Position numbers and translations under genes: made by a program | In this document: in pieces, positions 27,959-37,900 of the stretch | Position numbering within the stretch: position 1 is the first letter of the stretch | How the letters are laid out: each line of letters starts with the position of its first letter | Assembly (NCBI GenBank): GCA_942490985.1 | Contig: CALNYW010000005.1 | Coordinates: 124,001-188,000, forward strand | Reading direction: 5' to 3' | Origin: Thiosocius sp942490985 | GTDB taxonomy: Bacteria; Pseudomonadota; Gammaproteobacteria; Chromatiales; Chromatiaceae | Length of the DNA: 64,000 nt | The notes under the pieces: generated by a model | Told to the model about the DNA's origin: nothing | The model's input: the letters and a program-made list of their open reading frames with translations, nothing else | Database searches by the model: none

Positions 27959-28999
27959 ATGACCAAAGTCCGCGTTGCCCGCAAACCAACGACAGCGCAA
28001 GTGGAAAAGCCGTCCACTCGGCCCCTGACGCATCACGAAATCCTTGGCTCGATCAGACCCTTTACAGAACGTGGACGGCATTTGGACATGGCCGCGAGCC
28101 GACGCGCAGAACGCGAGCTGCATTTCCAGCCGGTCGACCACGCCCCTGCGACTGCGGACACGCCGTCGATACGCGAGGAGCTGGTTCTGGTCATCCCGGA
28201 ACGCGGCGATTACAAATTGGAGAGAAGACTGACACGCCTTACCAGTACCGACAATCGCGAATCGGCCACTTTGACGGTGTCCGGCCGCGATGCCGGCATG
28301 CTGCTGGACGAGGTGGATCGCTTCCCAATCGAGCGGCATTTTCCGACCCATGCCGGAATCGTGCTGCAGCGCAGCTACCGCCTGGTCCCGCGCGACGGAC
28401 AGGACGGACCGGGTGGCCCAATCTGGGACACGCGCCTGATCGATGCCGTGGCCGAGTTTGGTGCCGTCCGGCTGGATGTCGACGCCAGCATCCGCGGCCT
28501 GCCGGTGAAGATCCGCATCAGCGCGCAATCCGGGCAGCGTCTGGTAGTCCCGCGGGATCTATTAGCGGTCCTTGGCTGGCCCTGGCGACCGCTCGTCGGC
28601 TACACCAGCCACTGGCGCAGCAGCATTCGAGTTCCGAAGCGTGAACCGCAGCGTACGAGCGATATCGAACACAAGCTCGGGCGCACTGTTTGCCATCTCG
28701 CCGAGACCCTGGCGCAACCGCCGGCACAGTTCCATGGGCGCCACCTGCAGGGGCGCTGGCGCGCCGCGTTGCAGAACGGTATCCCCTTGTTCGCGGCACT
28801 CGGCCTGATCGGTGGTGCCCTGTCCCTGACCCAGATGCCGATCGAGAACGAGGCGGTATTTCAGATGCTGGCCTTCTACGTGCCGCCGCTGATGCTGCTG
28901 CTATTCTTCTTCGGGTTCGATGACCTACCAAGCATCGAGATCCCTCGGGTGCCGCGGGAATTGCAGCAAGACAGCTGGCTGGTCAGCGTCAATGGCTAA
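27959..28999 (+). CDS. Uncharacterised protein with a C-terminal membrane hairpin, partner of a MoxR/VWA module
   Basis: 346 residues from the ATG at 27959; a GTG at 27875 would add 28 residues without clear merit. The opening region has the conserved phrase LTHHEILGSIRPFTERGRHLDMAASRRAERELHF. The middle is soluble and predicted mixed alpha/beta. Two hydrophobic helices end the protein (LFAALGLIGGALSLTQM and MLAFYVPPLMLLLFFFGF). I do not know a function. It lies 13 bp before the MoxR-type ATPase and probably anchors that system to the membrane. Confidence 0.8.
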   Translation: MTKVRVARKPTTAQVEKPSTRPLTHHEILGSIRPFTERGRHLDMAASRRAERELHFQPVDHAPATADTPSIREELVLVIPERGDYKLERRLTRLTSTDNRESATLTVSGRDAGMLLDEVDRFPIERHFPTHAGIVLQRSYRLVPRDGQDGPGGPIWDTRLIDAVAEFGAVRLDVDASIRGLPVKIRISAQSGQRLVVPRDLLAVLGWPWRPLVGYTSHWRSSIRVPKREPQRTSDIEHKLGRTVCHLAETLAQPPAQFHGRHLQGRWRAALQNGIPLFAALGLIGGALSLTQMPIENEAVFQMLAFYVPPLMLLLFFFGFDDLPSIEIPRVPRELQQDSWLVSVNG

Positions 29000-29012
29000 G
29001 GAGTAAGGTGCC

Positions 29013-30119
29013 GTGCAGGGCAACCCGATGAATATCCCGCCGGTGTCGATCGCCGCCGCCAAGCAGGCGCTGATCGCGCAGTATGCAGACGCCGCATTAC
29101 GCCGCCGGGCAACGATGCTGTGGGGCACGCGTGGCGTCGGCAAATCATCGATCGTGCACCAGGTTGCCGCACACTGCGGGGTGCCGCTGATCGACCTGCG
29201 CCTGACGACGATCGAACCGGTCGATATCCGCGGCGCCATCTATGCCGACGACGAACAGGCCAAGACGGTCTGGTTCCCACCGGAGTTCCTGCCGGGCCCA
29301 GACCAGCCCGAGGGTTTGTTGTTCCTCGACGAATTGACTGCGGCCGACCAGCGGCTGCAGATCTCTGCCTACTCGCTGATCCTCGACCGGCGTGTCGGTC
29401 ACTACGAGCTGCCCGACGGCTGGCTGGTCGTCGCCGCCGGCAATGCCGCGTTCCATGGTGCGGTCAGCCACGACATGGGCACAGCGCTGGCGGACCGCAT
29501 GTTTCACTTCAATGTGCAGACAGTGATCGGCGCCTTTCTCGATTACGCGATCGCGAACGACCTCGCGCCCGAGGTGATGGCGTATCTGAAGGTCCGCCCG
29601 GACAAGCTGGATGACACCCAGTCGCAACTCGCTAATGATCACCTGATCGGCGCCAGCCCGCGCGGTTGGGAGGACGTCTCGAACGTCATCCGCTCGGACC
29701 TTTCCGACGAGGCCAAACGCGTCTTCGTCCAGGGCCGGATCGGCGCAGCCAATGCCGCCGAGTTCTTCGGCGTCCTGCGCGAGCTGCAGGCCGGCGCCGA
29801 CGTGGTCCAACTGCTCGAGGCGCGGCGAGGACCAGAGACCGCCGCGCTGCTGCCGCGCTCGCTCGACGCCCTCTACGGCATGACCTATGCGCTGCTCTCA
29901 GCGGCCAGCGAACCGGTCAAGCTGGGGCGGGCGCTGGAGATCATCGAACAACTGCCCGACATCAAGGCCGACTCGCCGCTCCCGGTACGAGAGGTGCAGA
30001 CCCTCGCCATGGAACTGCTGTTCGAGACATCGCTGGAGAACGGCCTCGAGGCGACCGTGCTCGAGAGTCCGGTCTACGCACGTTACCTGCAACAACGAGA
30101 GGCGGCAGGTGCCGCCTGA
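29013..30119 (+). CDS. MoxR-type AAA+ ATPase
   Basis: 368 residues, GTG start with an AAGGAG site about 9 bases upstream. Walker A GTRGVGKSS (38-46), Walker B LLFLDEL (102-108), sensor 1 VVAAGN and the arginine in LADRMFHF are as in MoxR AAA+ proteins. These act as chaperones that load cofactors or remodel partners, usually with a VWA-domain protein encoded next door, as here (4-bp gap). The target is unknown. Confidence 0.9.
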   Translation: MQGNPMNIPPVSIAAAKQALIAQYADAALRRRATMLWGTRGVGKSSIVHQVAAHCGVPLIDLRLTTIEPVDIRGAIYADDEQAKTVWFPPEFLPGPDQPEGLLFLDELTAADQRLQISAYSLILDRRVGHYELPDGWLVVAAGNAAFHGAVSHDMGTALADRMFHFNVQTVIGAFLDYAIANDLAPEVMAYLKVRPDKLDDTQSQLANDHLIGASPRGWEDVSNVIRSDLSDEAKRVFVQGRIGAANAAEFFGVLRELQAGADVVQLLEARRGPETAALLPRSLDALYGMTYALLSAASEPVKLGRALEIIEQLPDIKADSPLPVREVQTLAMELLFETSLENGLEATVLESPVYARYLQQREAAGAA

Positions 30120-30123
30120 CCGA

Positions 30124-31449
30124 ATGGATCCCTATGTGCATCGTGGCACCCGGGCCGTGCAGCGCATGGTTGAGTACGCGCCGGCGACCGGCAGCCTGGC
30201 GCTGTGGATCCGGCACCGCGACGTCGCTGCGGGTGAACAGGACATCGCCGCCTGTAACGATGGGCTGACGATCACCTATGCACCCGGATTCGAGCGCCTC
30301 TCGCTGCCCCGTCAGACCGGCCTGGTTGCGCACCAGGTCATGCACGTCGCGCTGCGGCATGCACCAAGGTACCTGGAGTTGCGACGCCAGGTCGGCGACG
30401 TGGATCTCAAGCTGTATAACGTGTGTGCCGACGCGATCGTCAACAGTGCCCTTATGCACCTTGGCTGGCTCGAGCTCGGCCCGAAACCCGTCCTGCTCGA
30501 AGAGCTGCTCGGCAAGGTGCTCGGCGTTCAGCAGGAGGCAACCAGCGCATTGCTCGAGTGGGATCTCGAACGCCTGTACCGGGCGATCGACGACCGTCGT
30601 TTCTCATCGTCCGCAAACAAGGTAAAACGCAACAAAAAGGACCAAAACGGCCGCTCGGCCGGGGACAGCGACCAGCAGCGCGCCCGTGACCCCAGCCGTC
30701 GTGTCGACGGCGCTCGCGCCGCACGGGTTCGGGCAATGGGCGCGCACGACGGCCGCGACCTCGTGCCGAACGAGGAGGTCGACAGCCCGGAGACCGAGGT
30801 CGAAGCGGCCAGAGAATGGCGTGAACGGGTCATGCGCGGCCATGCCGGCGACGGCGCATATTCGATGTTGCGCGGCCTGCTGGCCGATCTGCCGAAGGTC
30901 AAGACACCCTGGGAACAGTTGTTGCGAACCCAGCTGACCCGCGGGCTCTCACAACAGCGCGCCCTGTCATGGTCACGCCCGGCGCGTTCCTACATCGCCA
31001 ACCAGGGCCGCATGCGCAACGGCGCGCGGATGCCCTGGGAGCCCGGGTGGTCATCCAACCGCGCGGTTGCGAGGCTCGCTGTGATGCTGGATGTCTCCGG
31101 CTCGATCGATGGCGCCTTGCTGACCCGGTTCGCGCACGAGGTCGCGGCGATAACACGACGACAGGAGGCGCGCGCCATCGTCATCATCGGCGACGACCGG
31201 GTGCGCCGCGTCGTCGTTTTCGAGCCCGGCCGCACCGACCTCGACGACATCGAGTACCCCGGCGGTGGCGGAACCGACTTCTCGCCTCTTCTTGCGGAGG
31301 CCGATGGCTGGGCACCGGACATCGGGGTCTTCTTCACGGATCTCGAAGGGCCGGCGTCGTACCGACCGGCCTTCCCGGTGATCTGGGCCGTCACCAAGCC
31401 GAACGCCCATCTGGCCGTCCCGTTCGGACGCAAGTTGGTGCTCGACTGA
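30124..31449 (+). CDS. DUF2201-type putative metallopeptidase with VWA-like domain (HExxH changed to HQxxH)
   Basis: 441 residues from the ATG at 30124; the open frame extends upstream only as a shadow of the MoxR gene. The N-terminal domain has VAHQVMHVALRH (68-79), at the place where DUF2201 proteins carry HExxH, followed by NVCADAIVNSAL. The glutamate is glutamine here. A charged, flexible linker follows (about 155-245). The C-terminal VWA-like domain has the metal-site pattern MLDVSGSID, GGGGTDFSPL and FFTDLEG. It is the usual VWA partner of a MoxR ATPase. Peptidase activity is doubtful because of the E-to-Q change. Confidence 0.87.
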   Translation: MDPYVHRGTRAVQRMVEYAPATGSLALWIRHRDVAAGEQDIAACNDGLTITYAPGFERLSLPRQTGLVAHQVMHVALRHAPRYLELRRQVGDVDLKLYNVCADAIVNSALMHLGWLELGPKPVLLEELLGKVLGVQQEATSALLEWDLERLYRAIDDRRFSSSANKVKRNKKDQNGRSAGDSDQQRARDPSRRVDGARAARVRAMGAHDGRDLVPNEEVDSPETEVEAAREWRERVMRGHAGDGAYSMLRGLLADLPKVKTPWEQLLRTQLTRGLSQQRALSWSRPARSYIANQGRMRNGARMPWEPGWSSNRAVARLAVMLDVSGSIDGALLTRFAHEVAAITRRQEARAIVIIGDDRVRRVVVFEPGRTDLDDIEYPGGGGTDFSPLLAEADGWAPDIGVFFTDLEGPASYRPAFPVIWAVTKPNAHLAVPFGRKLVLD

Positions 31450-31453
31450 CGCC

Positions 31454-32317
31454 ATGGACGAGCGGCCGCCGGTGTCAGTGGTGACGGGTGCCAACGCCGG
31501 TCTCGGCAGGGCCGTGGCGCGGGCGCTCGCTGCTGCGGGCGACCGGGTGTTCATGGTCGCGCGGGATGCATCGCGCGGTGCGGCCGCCCGGGACCAGTTG
31601 ATCGCGGAGACCGGCAATTCGCGCGTCGAACTATTGGTTGCCGACCTGGCATCGCAGGCCGACGTGCGCAGACTGGCCGACGCGCTCGGCGAACGGGCCG
31701 ACCAGATAGACCGGCTCATCAACAACGCCGGCACGGCCTTCCCCGTCCGCGGGCTGACCGCAGACGGCATCGAGCGCACCTTCGCGGTCAACCATCTCGC
31801 CCCTTTCCTGCTCACCAACCTGCTTTTGCCACTGCTTGAGCGCGCCGCAGCGGCGCGCATCGTCAACGTCGGCACACGCATCGATACCGAAATCGAGCTC
31901 GACGATATCAACTTCGATCGGCGGCGTTACTCGATGATGCGGGCCTATGGGCAAGCGAAGCTGGGCAATATCCTGTTCACCCGCGGACTGGCTGCACGGC
32001 TGGGCAGCACCGGCATCACGGCGAACTGTGTGTTTCCCGGCGTGTTCCGCTCGAATCTCGGTGGGACAGATGGTGCGCAATCGGCCCTGCTCCGACTCTT
32101 CGCACGGACCTTCGGCTGGGCGCTGCCTACCCCTGAGAGCGCTGCCAAGCGGGTGCTGTACCTGCTGCAGTCCGCTGACGTGTCAGACACCAGCGGCGGC
32201 TATTTCGGCAAGCGACGACTGCTCCGTGCGCCGGCCCAGGCCGATGATCCGGCCGCCGTCGAACAGCTGTGGCGGTTGAGCGCCGAGCTGACGGGCCTGC
32301 AGGCCGATGGCGCTTAA
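31454..32317 (+). CDS. Short-chain dehydrogenase/reductase (retinol-dehydrogenase-like)
   Basis: 287 residues. Rossmann NAD(P)-site TGANAGLG (TGxxxGxG), NNAG, and the YxxxK pair in AYGQAKLGN. The usual catalytic serine position reads VNVGTRI, so a threonine may serve. The layout resembles the RDH/WWOX branch that acts on hydrophobic alcohols or ketones, but the substrate is not readable. It starts 4 bp after the VWA gene and ends tail-to-tail with the SOUL gene, overlapping by 4 bp. Confidence 0.85.
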   Translation: MDERPPVSVVTGANAGLGRAVARALAAAGDRVFMVARDASRGAAARDQLIAETGNSRVELLVADLASQADVRRLADALGERADQIDRLINNAGTAFPVRGLTADGIERTFAVNHLAPFLLTNLLLPLLERAAAARIVNVGTRIDTEIELDDINFDRRRYSMMRAYGQAKLGNILFTRGLAARLGSTGITANCVFPGVFRSNLGGTDGAQSALLRLFARTFGWALPTPESAAKRVLYLLQSADVSDTSGGYFGKRRLLRAPAQADDPAAVEQLWRLSAELTGLQADGA

Positions 32318-32979
32318 CCCGATGGGAGGGCGTCCTGCTCCACCGGCAACAGTATCTCGTTGCGGCGCAGGAAACCCGGCGTGAAGGGATCGTTGTAGTA
32401 GGCGTAGGTCGGCGGGCCGATCGGTGACAGCCCGCGTCCTTCCATCCAGCTGCGCAGACGCTGCGCCTGCCTGGCAATCAGCGCGTCGTCGGTCCGGCCA
32501 CTGAAGCGCACCGCGACCATCCGACGCGCAGGCAACTCGCTCAGCCGGACTGCATCATTACCCGGACTCGGCAGCGCCTCCAGTGTCAGTGCAGACGGCA
32601 TGATGAAGCGCACGAGCCAGCTGTTGGCGCCGTCCGGCAACTGGGTCACCGGTGCGGTCATCGCGATCTTCTGGTCCGCCGCAATGGCCTGCTGCTGAAC
32701 CGGTGCGGTCATCGCGATCGGTTCCCCGCCGCGCTCGCGCGCGAAGATGTAGCGCGCCAGCGGACCGAAACCTTCCCGCAGCCCCTGCTCCCGGTCACCG
32801 CTGCGGCGCACCTCGGCGACGACCAGCGACGGGTAGTCGCGCACCTCGAAATCGCCGTCGAGCAAAACCGATGTGTAAGCCGGTTGTTCGACGTTCTGCA
32901 CGACGTAGACGAACACCAGCAGCGCAGCGAATGCCAGCAGCACGAGCACGGTCAGGCCGATGATCAGGGTCTTCAGCAT
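32314..32979 (-). CDS. SOUL/HBP-family haem-binding-like protein with N-terminal membrane anchor
   Basis: 221 residues. An N-terminal hydrophobic helix (LIIGLTVLVLLAFAALLVFVYVV) should anchor it, with the domain outside. The SOUL fold is marked by YTSVLLDGDFEVRDYPSLVVAEV and a doubled IAMTAPV motif, then ARRMVAVRFSG and the C-terminal PPTYAYYNDPFTPGFLRRNEI. Members bind haem or related tetrapyrroles in some organisms; function here is unproven. It stands alone between convergent and tandem neighbours. Confidence 0.88.
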   Translation of the reverse strand: MLKTLIIGLTVLVLLAFAALLVFVYVVQNVEQPAYTSVLLDGDFEVRDYPSLVVAEVRRSGDREQGLREGFGPLARYIFARERGGEPIAMTAPVQQQAIAADQKIAMTAPVTQLPDGANSWLVRFIMPSALTLEALPSPGNDAVRLSELPARRMVAVRFSGRTDDALIARQAQRLRSWMEGRGLSPIGPPTYAYYNDPFTPGFLRRNEILLPVEQDALPSG

Positions 32980-33047
32980 TTGATCGAGGTCACCTCGGTG
33001 TCACCACCCGTCGAAGAAATTTGCGGCAAACACCGAGGAATCCGGGG

Positions 33048-34625
33048 TCAGAGCGTCTCGCCCAGGCCAGCGTCTTCGTTGGCTGCTGAAGTCGACTCCT
33101 GGGTGGGGACGCCGCCTGGTGAGGCGGGCTCGACGGGCGGCGCAGCGCCCGGCCCGGGAGCCGGGGCCAGGTCCTGCAGGGCGTTGTTGAGCAGCGCGCG
33201 CATCCGCTCGCGGGACGCAGCGGCCTCCTGCGCGAAACGCTCTTCCTCCGCACGCAAGACGCCCTGCCGGCGCTGCAGTTCCTCTTCTCGCTCGGCGAGC
33301 TGGGCCATCCGCTCTTCCATCAGCCGACCCATCTCGGCCAGGACCTGGTCCCGCTCGGCCCGCACCGCAGTGACGGATTCCTCGACGCGCGCGGCGATGG
33401 CGGCCTCCGCGGCGTCGATCTTTTCATCCATCACCTGCGTGAGATTGGCGTTCTCCGCCCGGGCCGCGGCAAGCTGCTCGCGCAGGGCCTCGAGTTCTTG
33501 CGCCTGACTCTCTCTCAACGCCGACACCTGGTCGTTTACGGAGACCAGCGCCACCGTTTGGCCTGAAGCCGTTTCAGTGAGGGTCCGGGTCACCGCCTCG
33601 TTGGCCAACGCCAGACGATCCGCCTGTTCGCGCTGAGCGACCTCGACCGCCTCGCGGACGGTCGCCATGGCCGCGACCTGTTCGTCTCCGGCCTCGCTGA
33701 GCCGGCGGGTGATCTGCGTCTCGACCGCGGCGAGCCGCTCGGCCTGCTCGGCCCGGGTGGCGGAAACGACCTGCTCGAGACCGACCAGCGTTTCTGCCTG
33801 TTGACCCACCTGCTGAGTCATGGCCTCACGGGTTGCCTGCACTTCGCCGCCAACCCTTGCCACCTCGGCCTGCACCGCCTGGCGGGTCGCTTCGACCCGA
33901 CCATCCACCTCGGTGAGGAGCGTCGTCTGCCGCCCCACCTCCTCGTTGACGCGTTCGCTAATCAGGTTCAGGTCCTGGCGCTGCTGTTCGGTGGCCGCCT
34001 GCACCGCCTGGCGGGTCGCTTCGACCCGACCATCCACCTCGGTGAGGAGCGTCGTCTGCCGCCCCACTTCCTGGTTGACGCGTTCGCTGATCAGGTTCAG
34101 GTCCTGGCGCTGCTGTTCGGTGGCCGCCTGCACCGTTTCGCGGGTCGTCGCTAGGGTGCCGCCAAAGTCCTCGACGCGGTCGGCCACTTGTTCACTCGCC
34201 GCCCGAAGTTGCACGAAGTAATACACCCCGGCACCAGCGGCTATCAGCAGCATCAGGCTGACGAACACCAGCCAGCCGTTCGCTCGGCGTTGCCGATGTA
34301 GCGCTTCCTGCATGTCCCCGATGGCCCGTTCCTGTCGCTCTGCCTCCTGCTGGCGCAGCGCATGCAGTTGCTTTAGCCGACCCACGGCCTCGTTCAGCGC
34401 CTCGGCGGGAACCTCGACATTGCCACCGCCGCTGAGTGCGGCAGCCGTTGATTCGGCGGCGGTCATCTGGCCGCTCAGGCTGCTGTCTTCGCCGCTCTGT
34501 TTGGACTCGTCCGCATCTTGGCCCGCTGCAGCGGCGTCGGAGCCGGCGGTCGTTGGCTGTTCCGCTGAGTCTTCACGGTTTTCATTCTCGGACTGCTGCG
34601 CTTCACGGTCGCTTCGATCAGACAT
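33048..34625 (-). CDS. Single-pass membrane protein with long alanine/glutamate-rich coiled coil and internal repeat
   Basis: 525 residues, ribosome site GGGAGAAAA. An acidic N-terminal tail (about 1-75), then one membrane segment (about 117-139, WLVFVSLMLLIAAGAGVYYFV), then a long helical region rich in Ala, Glu, Gln and Arg predicted as coiled coil, ending in a proline-rich tail. A 43-residue unit occurs twice in tandem with few changes (centre EVGRQTTLLTEVDGRVEATR). I recognise no enzyme or named family. It is divergent from the 2060-residue coiled-coil gene; both may work at the envelope, which is inference. Confidence 0.8.
   Translation of the reverse strand: MSDRSDREAQQSENENREDSAEQPTTAGSDAAAAGQDADESKQSGEDSSLSGQMTAAESTAAALSGGGNVEVPAEALNEAVGRLKQLHALRQQEAERQERAIGDMQEALHRQRRANGWLVFVSLMLLIAAGAGVYYFVQLRAASEQVADRVEDFGGTLATTRETVQAATEQQRQDLNLISERVNQEVGRQTTLLTEVDGRVEATRQAVQAATEQQRQDLNLISERVNEEVGRQTTLLTEVDGRVEATRQAVQAEVARVGGEVQATREAMTQQVGQQAETLVGLEQVVSATRAEQAERLAAVETQITRRLSEAGDEQVAAMATVREAVEVAQREQADRLALANEAVTRTLTETASGQTVALVSVNDQVSALRESQAQELEALREQLAAARAENANLTQVMDEKIDAAEAAIAARVEESVTAVRAERDQVLAEMGRLMEERMAQLAEREEELQRRQGVLRAEEERFAQEAAASRERMRALLNNALQDLAPAPGPGAAPPVEPASPGGVPTQESTSAANEDAGLGETL
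33871..34140 (-). repeat. 129-bp tandem repeat (two full copies plus start of a third) inside the coiled-coil gene
   Basis: Near-identical 129-bp units begin at 33871 and 34000, with a third partial match at 34129. The unit encodes 43 residues, keeps the reading frame and differs by only a few bases between copies, implying recent duplication or strong homogenisation. Confidence 0.92.
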
Positions 34626-34980
34626 GTCGGGTTTTCTCCCTTGCTTTTAATCATGAAATGGCGAGCACTGCTAGCGGCAGACCATACCGAGTGAGTTCGG
34701 CCGGCCGCAAGGGCGGTTTCCCGCAACCCTGACCCGTTAGCCCGCATCGCCAACCAAGCGTGCTCCGTTTGGCAATCGATGGCCTTGTCCGCGCAAACGG
34801 CGTTGGCCTGTTCAGGACAAATCGCAGTGGCGACCAATGCGTTTGCGACGCTGAATCCCATGGCGCTGCGGAAGGAAGCGGGTGCGTCAACAGCCGTATC
34901 GGGCAAAGACTGGTCAGCCGTTGCCGATACCGGTGCCTATCTCAATGCGGCCGCCGGCGAGGCGGTAGAATGCGCGGCGC
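34626..34980. other. Divergent interval between two coiled-coil genes
   Basis: 355 bp with no supported gene. A frame open on the plus strand runs through it but lacks a ribosome site and resemblance to any family. The hexamer TAGAAT (34966-34971) lies 9 bases before the ATG at 34981. If it is a -10 box the large gene would be leaderless or nearly so; this is a guess. Confidence 0.4.
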
Positions 34981-37900
34981 ATGACGCGGAATCACTCACG
35001 AAGATCCGATATCCCGAAGGCGCGGCCGCTACGGTGCGCGGCCGCGGCGCGTGTGCGCTTGCTTTTGCTGTCGGTCATGCTGTCAGTTGCCGGCCTTATT
35101 GCCGGTGCGGCGCAGGGTGCCGATGACCAGCCGATCAGCCGCTGGTACGGCCGTTGGGTCGCGGCGGATCCGGCCCGGTTGGGCTATGACAACGCCAGGC
35201 TGCACGCAGCGATCGAGGCGATCGGTGCCATGCGCGGTGTTCAGGGTCTGATCGTCCTGCGTCGCGGGTACCTGGTCGCCGAGCATTACTGGCGCGGTGG
35301 TGCGCTGGACGTGCCGCACAACATGAAGTCGGCATCCAAGAGCGTGATGTCGGCGCTGACCGGGATCGCGGTGGCGCGCGGTGACCTGGCACTGGACCAA
35401 CCGGTTGTCGAACTACTGCCGGATCGTGTCCGTGTTGCAGATCCGGCCAAGCGCAAAGTCACCGTGCGGCATCTCCTGACAATGACCTCAGGTCTGCAAT
35501 CCGCCAGCTACCAGGGTTACGACCAGTGGGTCACGCGAGACGACTGGACCGGGGCGGTCCTGCGGCCACCGCTCGAGGCCGAACCGGGGGAGCGTTTCGG
35601 CTACAGCACGGGAAATACGCACCTGCTGTCGGCGATCCTGTCAGCCCAGACCGGGAACAGCACACGTCAATTTGCGAATGACGCGTTGTTCACGCCAATG
35701 GATATCGATATCCAGGAATGGCAAACGGATCCCGATGGCATCCCGATCGGCGGCAACAACCTCTGGTTGATGCCGCGCGACCTGGCCAAGTTCGGGCAGC
35801 TCTACCTCGACCGGGGGCGCTGGGGTGACCGTCAGCTGCTCGACCCGGACTGGATCAGGAAATCGACTGCGCCCGGCGGTCTTACCGAGCACGAGACCTA
35901 TGGCGATTACGGTTTTCTCTGGTGGGTGCCGGAGCCTGCCGGCAGTTTCGTCGCGGTCGGCTACGGCGGGCAGTACATCCTGGTAACCCCGCGCGACGAC
36001 ACGGTCGTCGTGATCACCTCGACACTGGACTCCAAGGGTGACCACTGGGAGGGGCGGTTGTTCGAGCTGCTGCGCAGCGGGATCGCCGACAGTCTGGTCG
36101 ACCCGGCACTGCCGCTGACTGCCGTCGTCCCGGTCGATAGCCCGCTGCGTGATGCACCGCAGCCCGGTGCGCCATTGGTCGGTGATCTGACGAACGGCCA
36201 GGTTGTCGATGTGCTCGACCAACGGGATGGCTGGGCGCTGGTTCACGCGCAGGGCCGGCAGGGCTGGGTGGCGGACGGATACATACGGATGCATGCCGCC
36301 GCAGTCCCCGAGTTGCCGGCAGTCGCCGATCGCGATGGGGACTCCGCTGTGCGACCGCCATTCCTGGTATTGCCGTCGGCCCGCTTGGATCAATTGCAGG
36401 CGCGTGCCGAAGCACTGGAAGACCTCGCGCACGAACCAGCGCCGTTGCCGACGTACCGCGTCAGCCGCGGCGTCAACTTCCGGCGCAGCCCGAGTCTGCG
36501 CGGGGAACGCCTGCGCACCCTGCAGGCGGGCACTGAGTTCCAGGCGCTCGAGCGGTCCGAGTCCTGGTTGATGGCGCGTGTCGATGGGCAGCTGGGCTGG
36601 TTGCACAGCGATTTCGTCGAGGTCGCGGCGCGACCTTCGCCGCAGGACAGCAAGGACCGGATCAACGTTGCGATCGGCGATCTCGTCGACGCGATCGCCG
36701 ATCTCGATCGTGTCGACGACGACGTATCTGCGGCACCGACCCTTGTTCAGGAGCTGCAGCGAGCCCAGGCCGCCTTGGGTCGCGCCGGTCGCGATGCCGA
36801 TACCCTGCGCACGGTGGCGGCTCAGCATGAGCGCGCGTTGCTTGATGCGACCCGGGCGCTTAGCGCACTGCGCGCAAGCAGCGACGTCGAGCGCGACCGT
36901 CGCAGCGACGAGATCGACGAACTGAAACAGGCGCTGGGCCGCGCATCGGCCAAGATTGAGGCGTTACGCAAGACCGGGAAGATGCAACAGGCCGGGCTCG
37001 ACGAAGAACTGGCCGGGATGCAGACGATCAATGCCCGACTCGAAGACCGGTTGGCGACGTCTCAGGCATCGATGAGTCGGCTGCAACACGACCTGCAACA
37101 GGCGCAGGCACGCAATACGACCCTGACCGCGCAGGCCGAGCAGCAGCAGGACGCGACGCAGGCCCTGGACGGCGAGATGCGGCAGCTCACCGAGACCGTT
37201 CAGCAGCGGACCGCGGCGCTCGAACGCAGCGCGGCACAGATTGCCCAGCTACAGGGCGATGCCAAGCAGGCCGCCGAACAGCACTCGCAGGTTGAACAGG
37301 CCCTGCGCGATGCCATGGTGCGGATCGAGACGCTGGGTACGCAACTGGTCGCATTGCGTGCGGCGGAGCAGCGCTCGCTGGTGCAGGCGGAACAGGCAAC
37401 GGTGCGCGCCGACGAACAGGCCGCCAGCATCGAACGCCTGGGCAAGGCCAATGCCGCGCAGCAAGCGGCCCTGGTGACGGCAAGGGCGCTTTCCGCTGAA
37501 CTGTCGGCGGCGCTTGCTGCCGCACGCGAGGATCAGGCGACACTGGCGAATCAATTCGAAGCCAGCCGTAACGAAATCACTAGGAAGGACACCGAACTGG
37601 CGACGCTGGCAGAGACCGGCCGGCAGCAACAACACGCCTTCGACGCCGCACAAAGCGAGTTGCAAAGCCTGAAAGCTGCCCTGGCGACGAGCACCGAGCG
37701 GTCGGAAGTCGCCGAGCAGGCCAAAGAGGCTGCGCAGGCAGCGCTGCAGGATGCCAAACAGGCGCTCGAGAGCCAGCTCGCATCCAATCAGCGGCAGTCG
37801 TCGGCGCTCAGCGAGGCCGAACGGCTGACCGTTGGATTGCGGGAGAAACTCGCGCAGCGTGACCAGGCGATCGCGACGTTGGTCACTGAGCGCAACGAGT

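Noticed and set aside
27695..28528. N-terminal extension of the patatin-lipase reading frame to 28528
   Set aside because: It opposes the start of the plus-strand membrane-protein gene, has no domain likeness, and a strong ribosome site marks the internal ATG at 27694.
29887..30123. Long N-terminal extension of the VWA gene frame
   Set aside because: It is the out-of-frame shadow of the MoxR gene; domain sequence begins only at the ATG at 30124.
33871..34140. CRISPR-like array from the regular 129-bp spacing
   Set aside because: The repeats are contiguous, lack spacers and keep an open reading frame, so they are coding tandem repeats.
34760..34984. Short plus-strand frame just before the giant gene
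   Set aside because: No ribosome site or family resemblance; more likely the promoter region.
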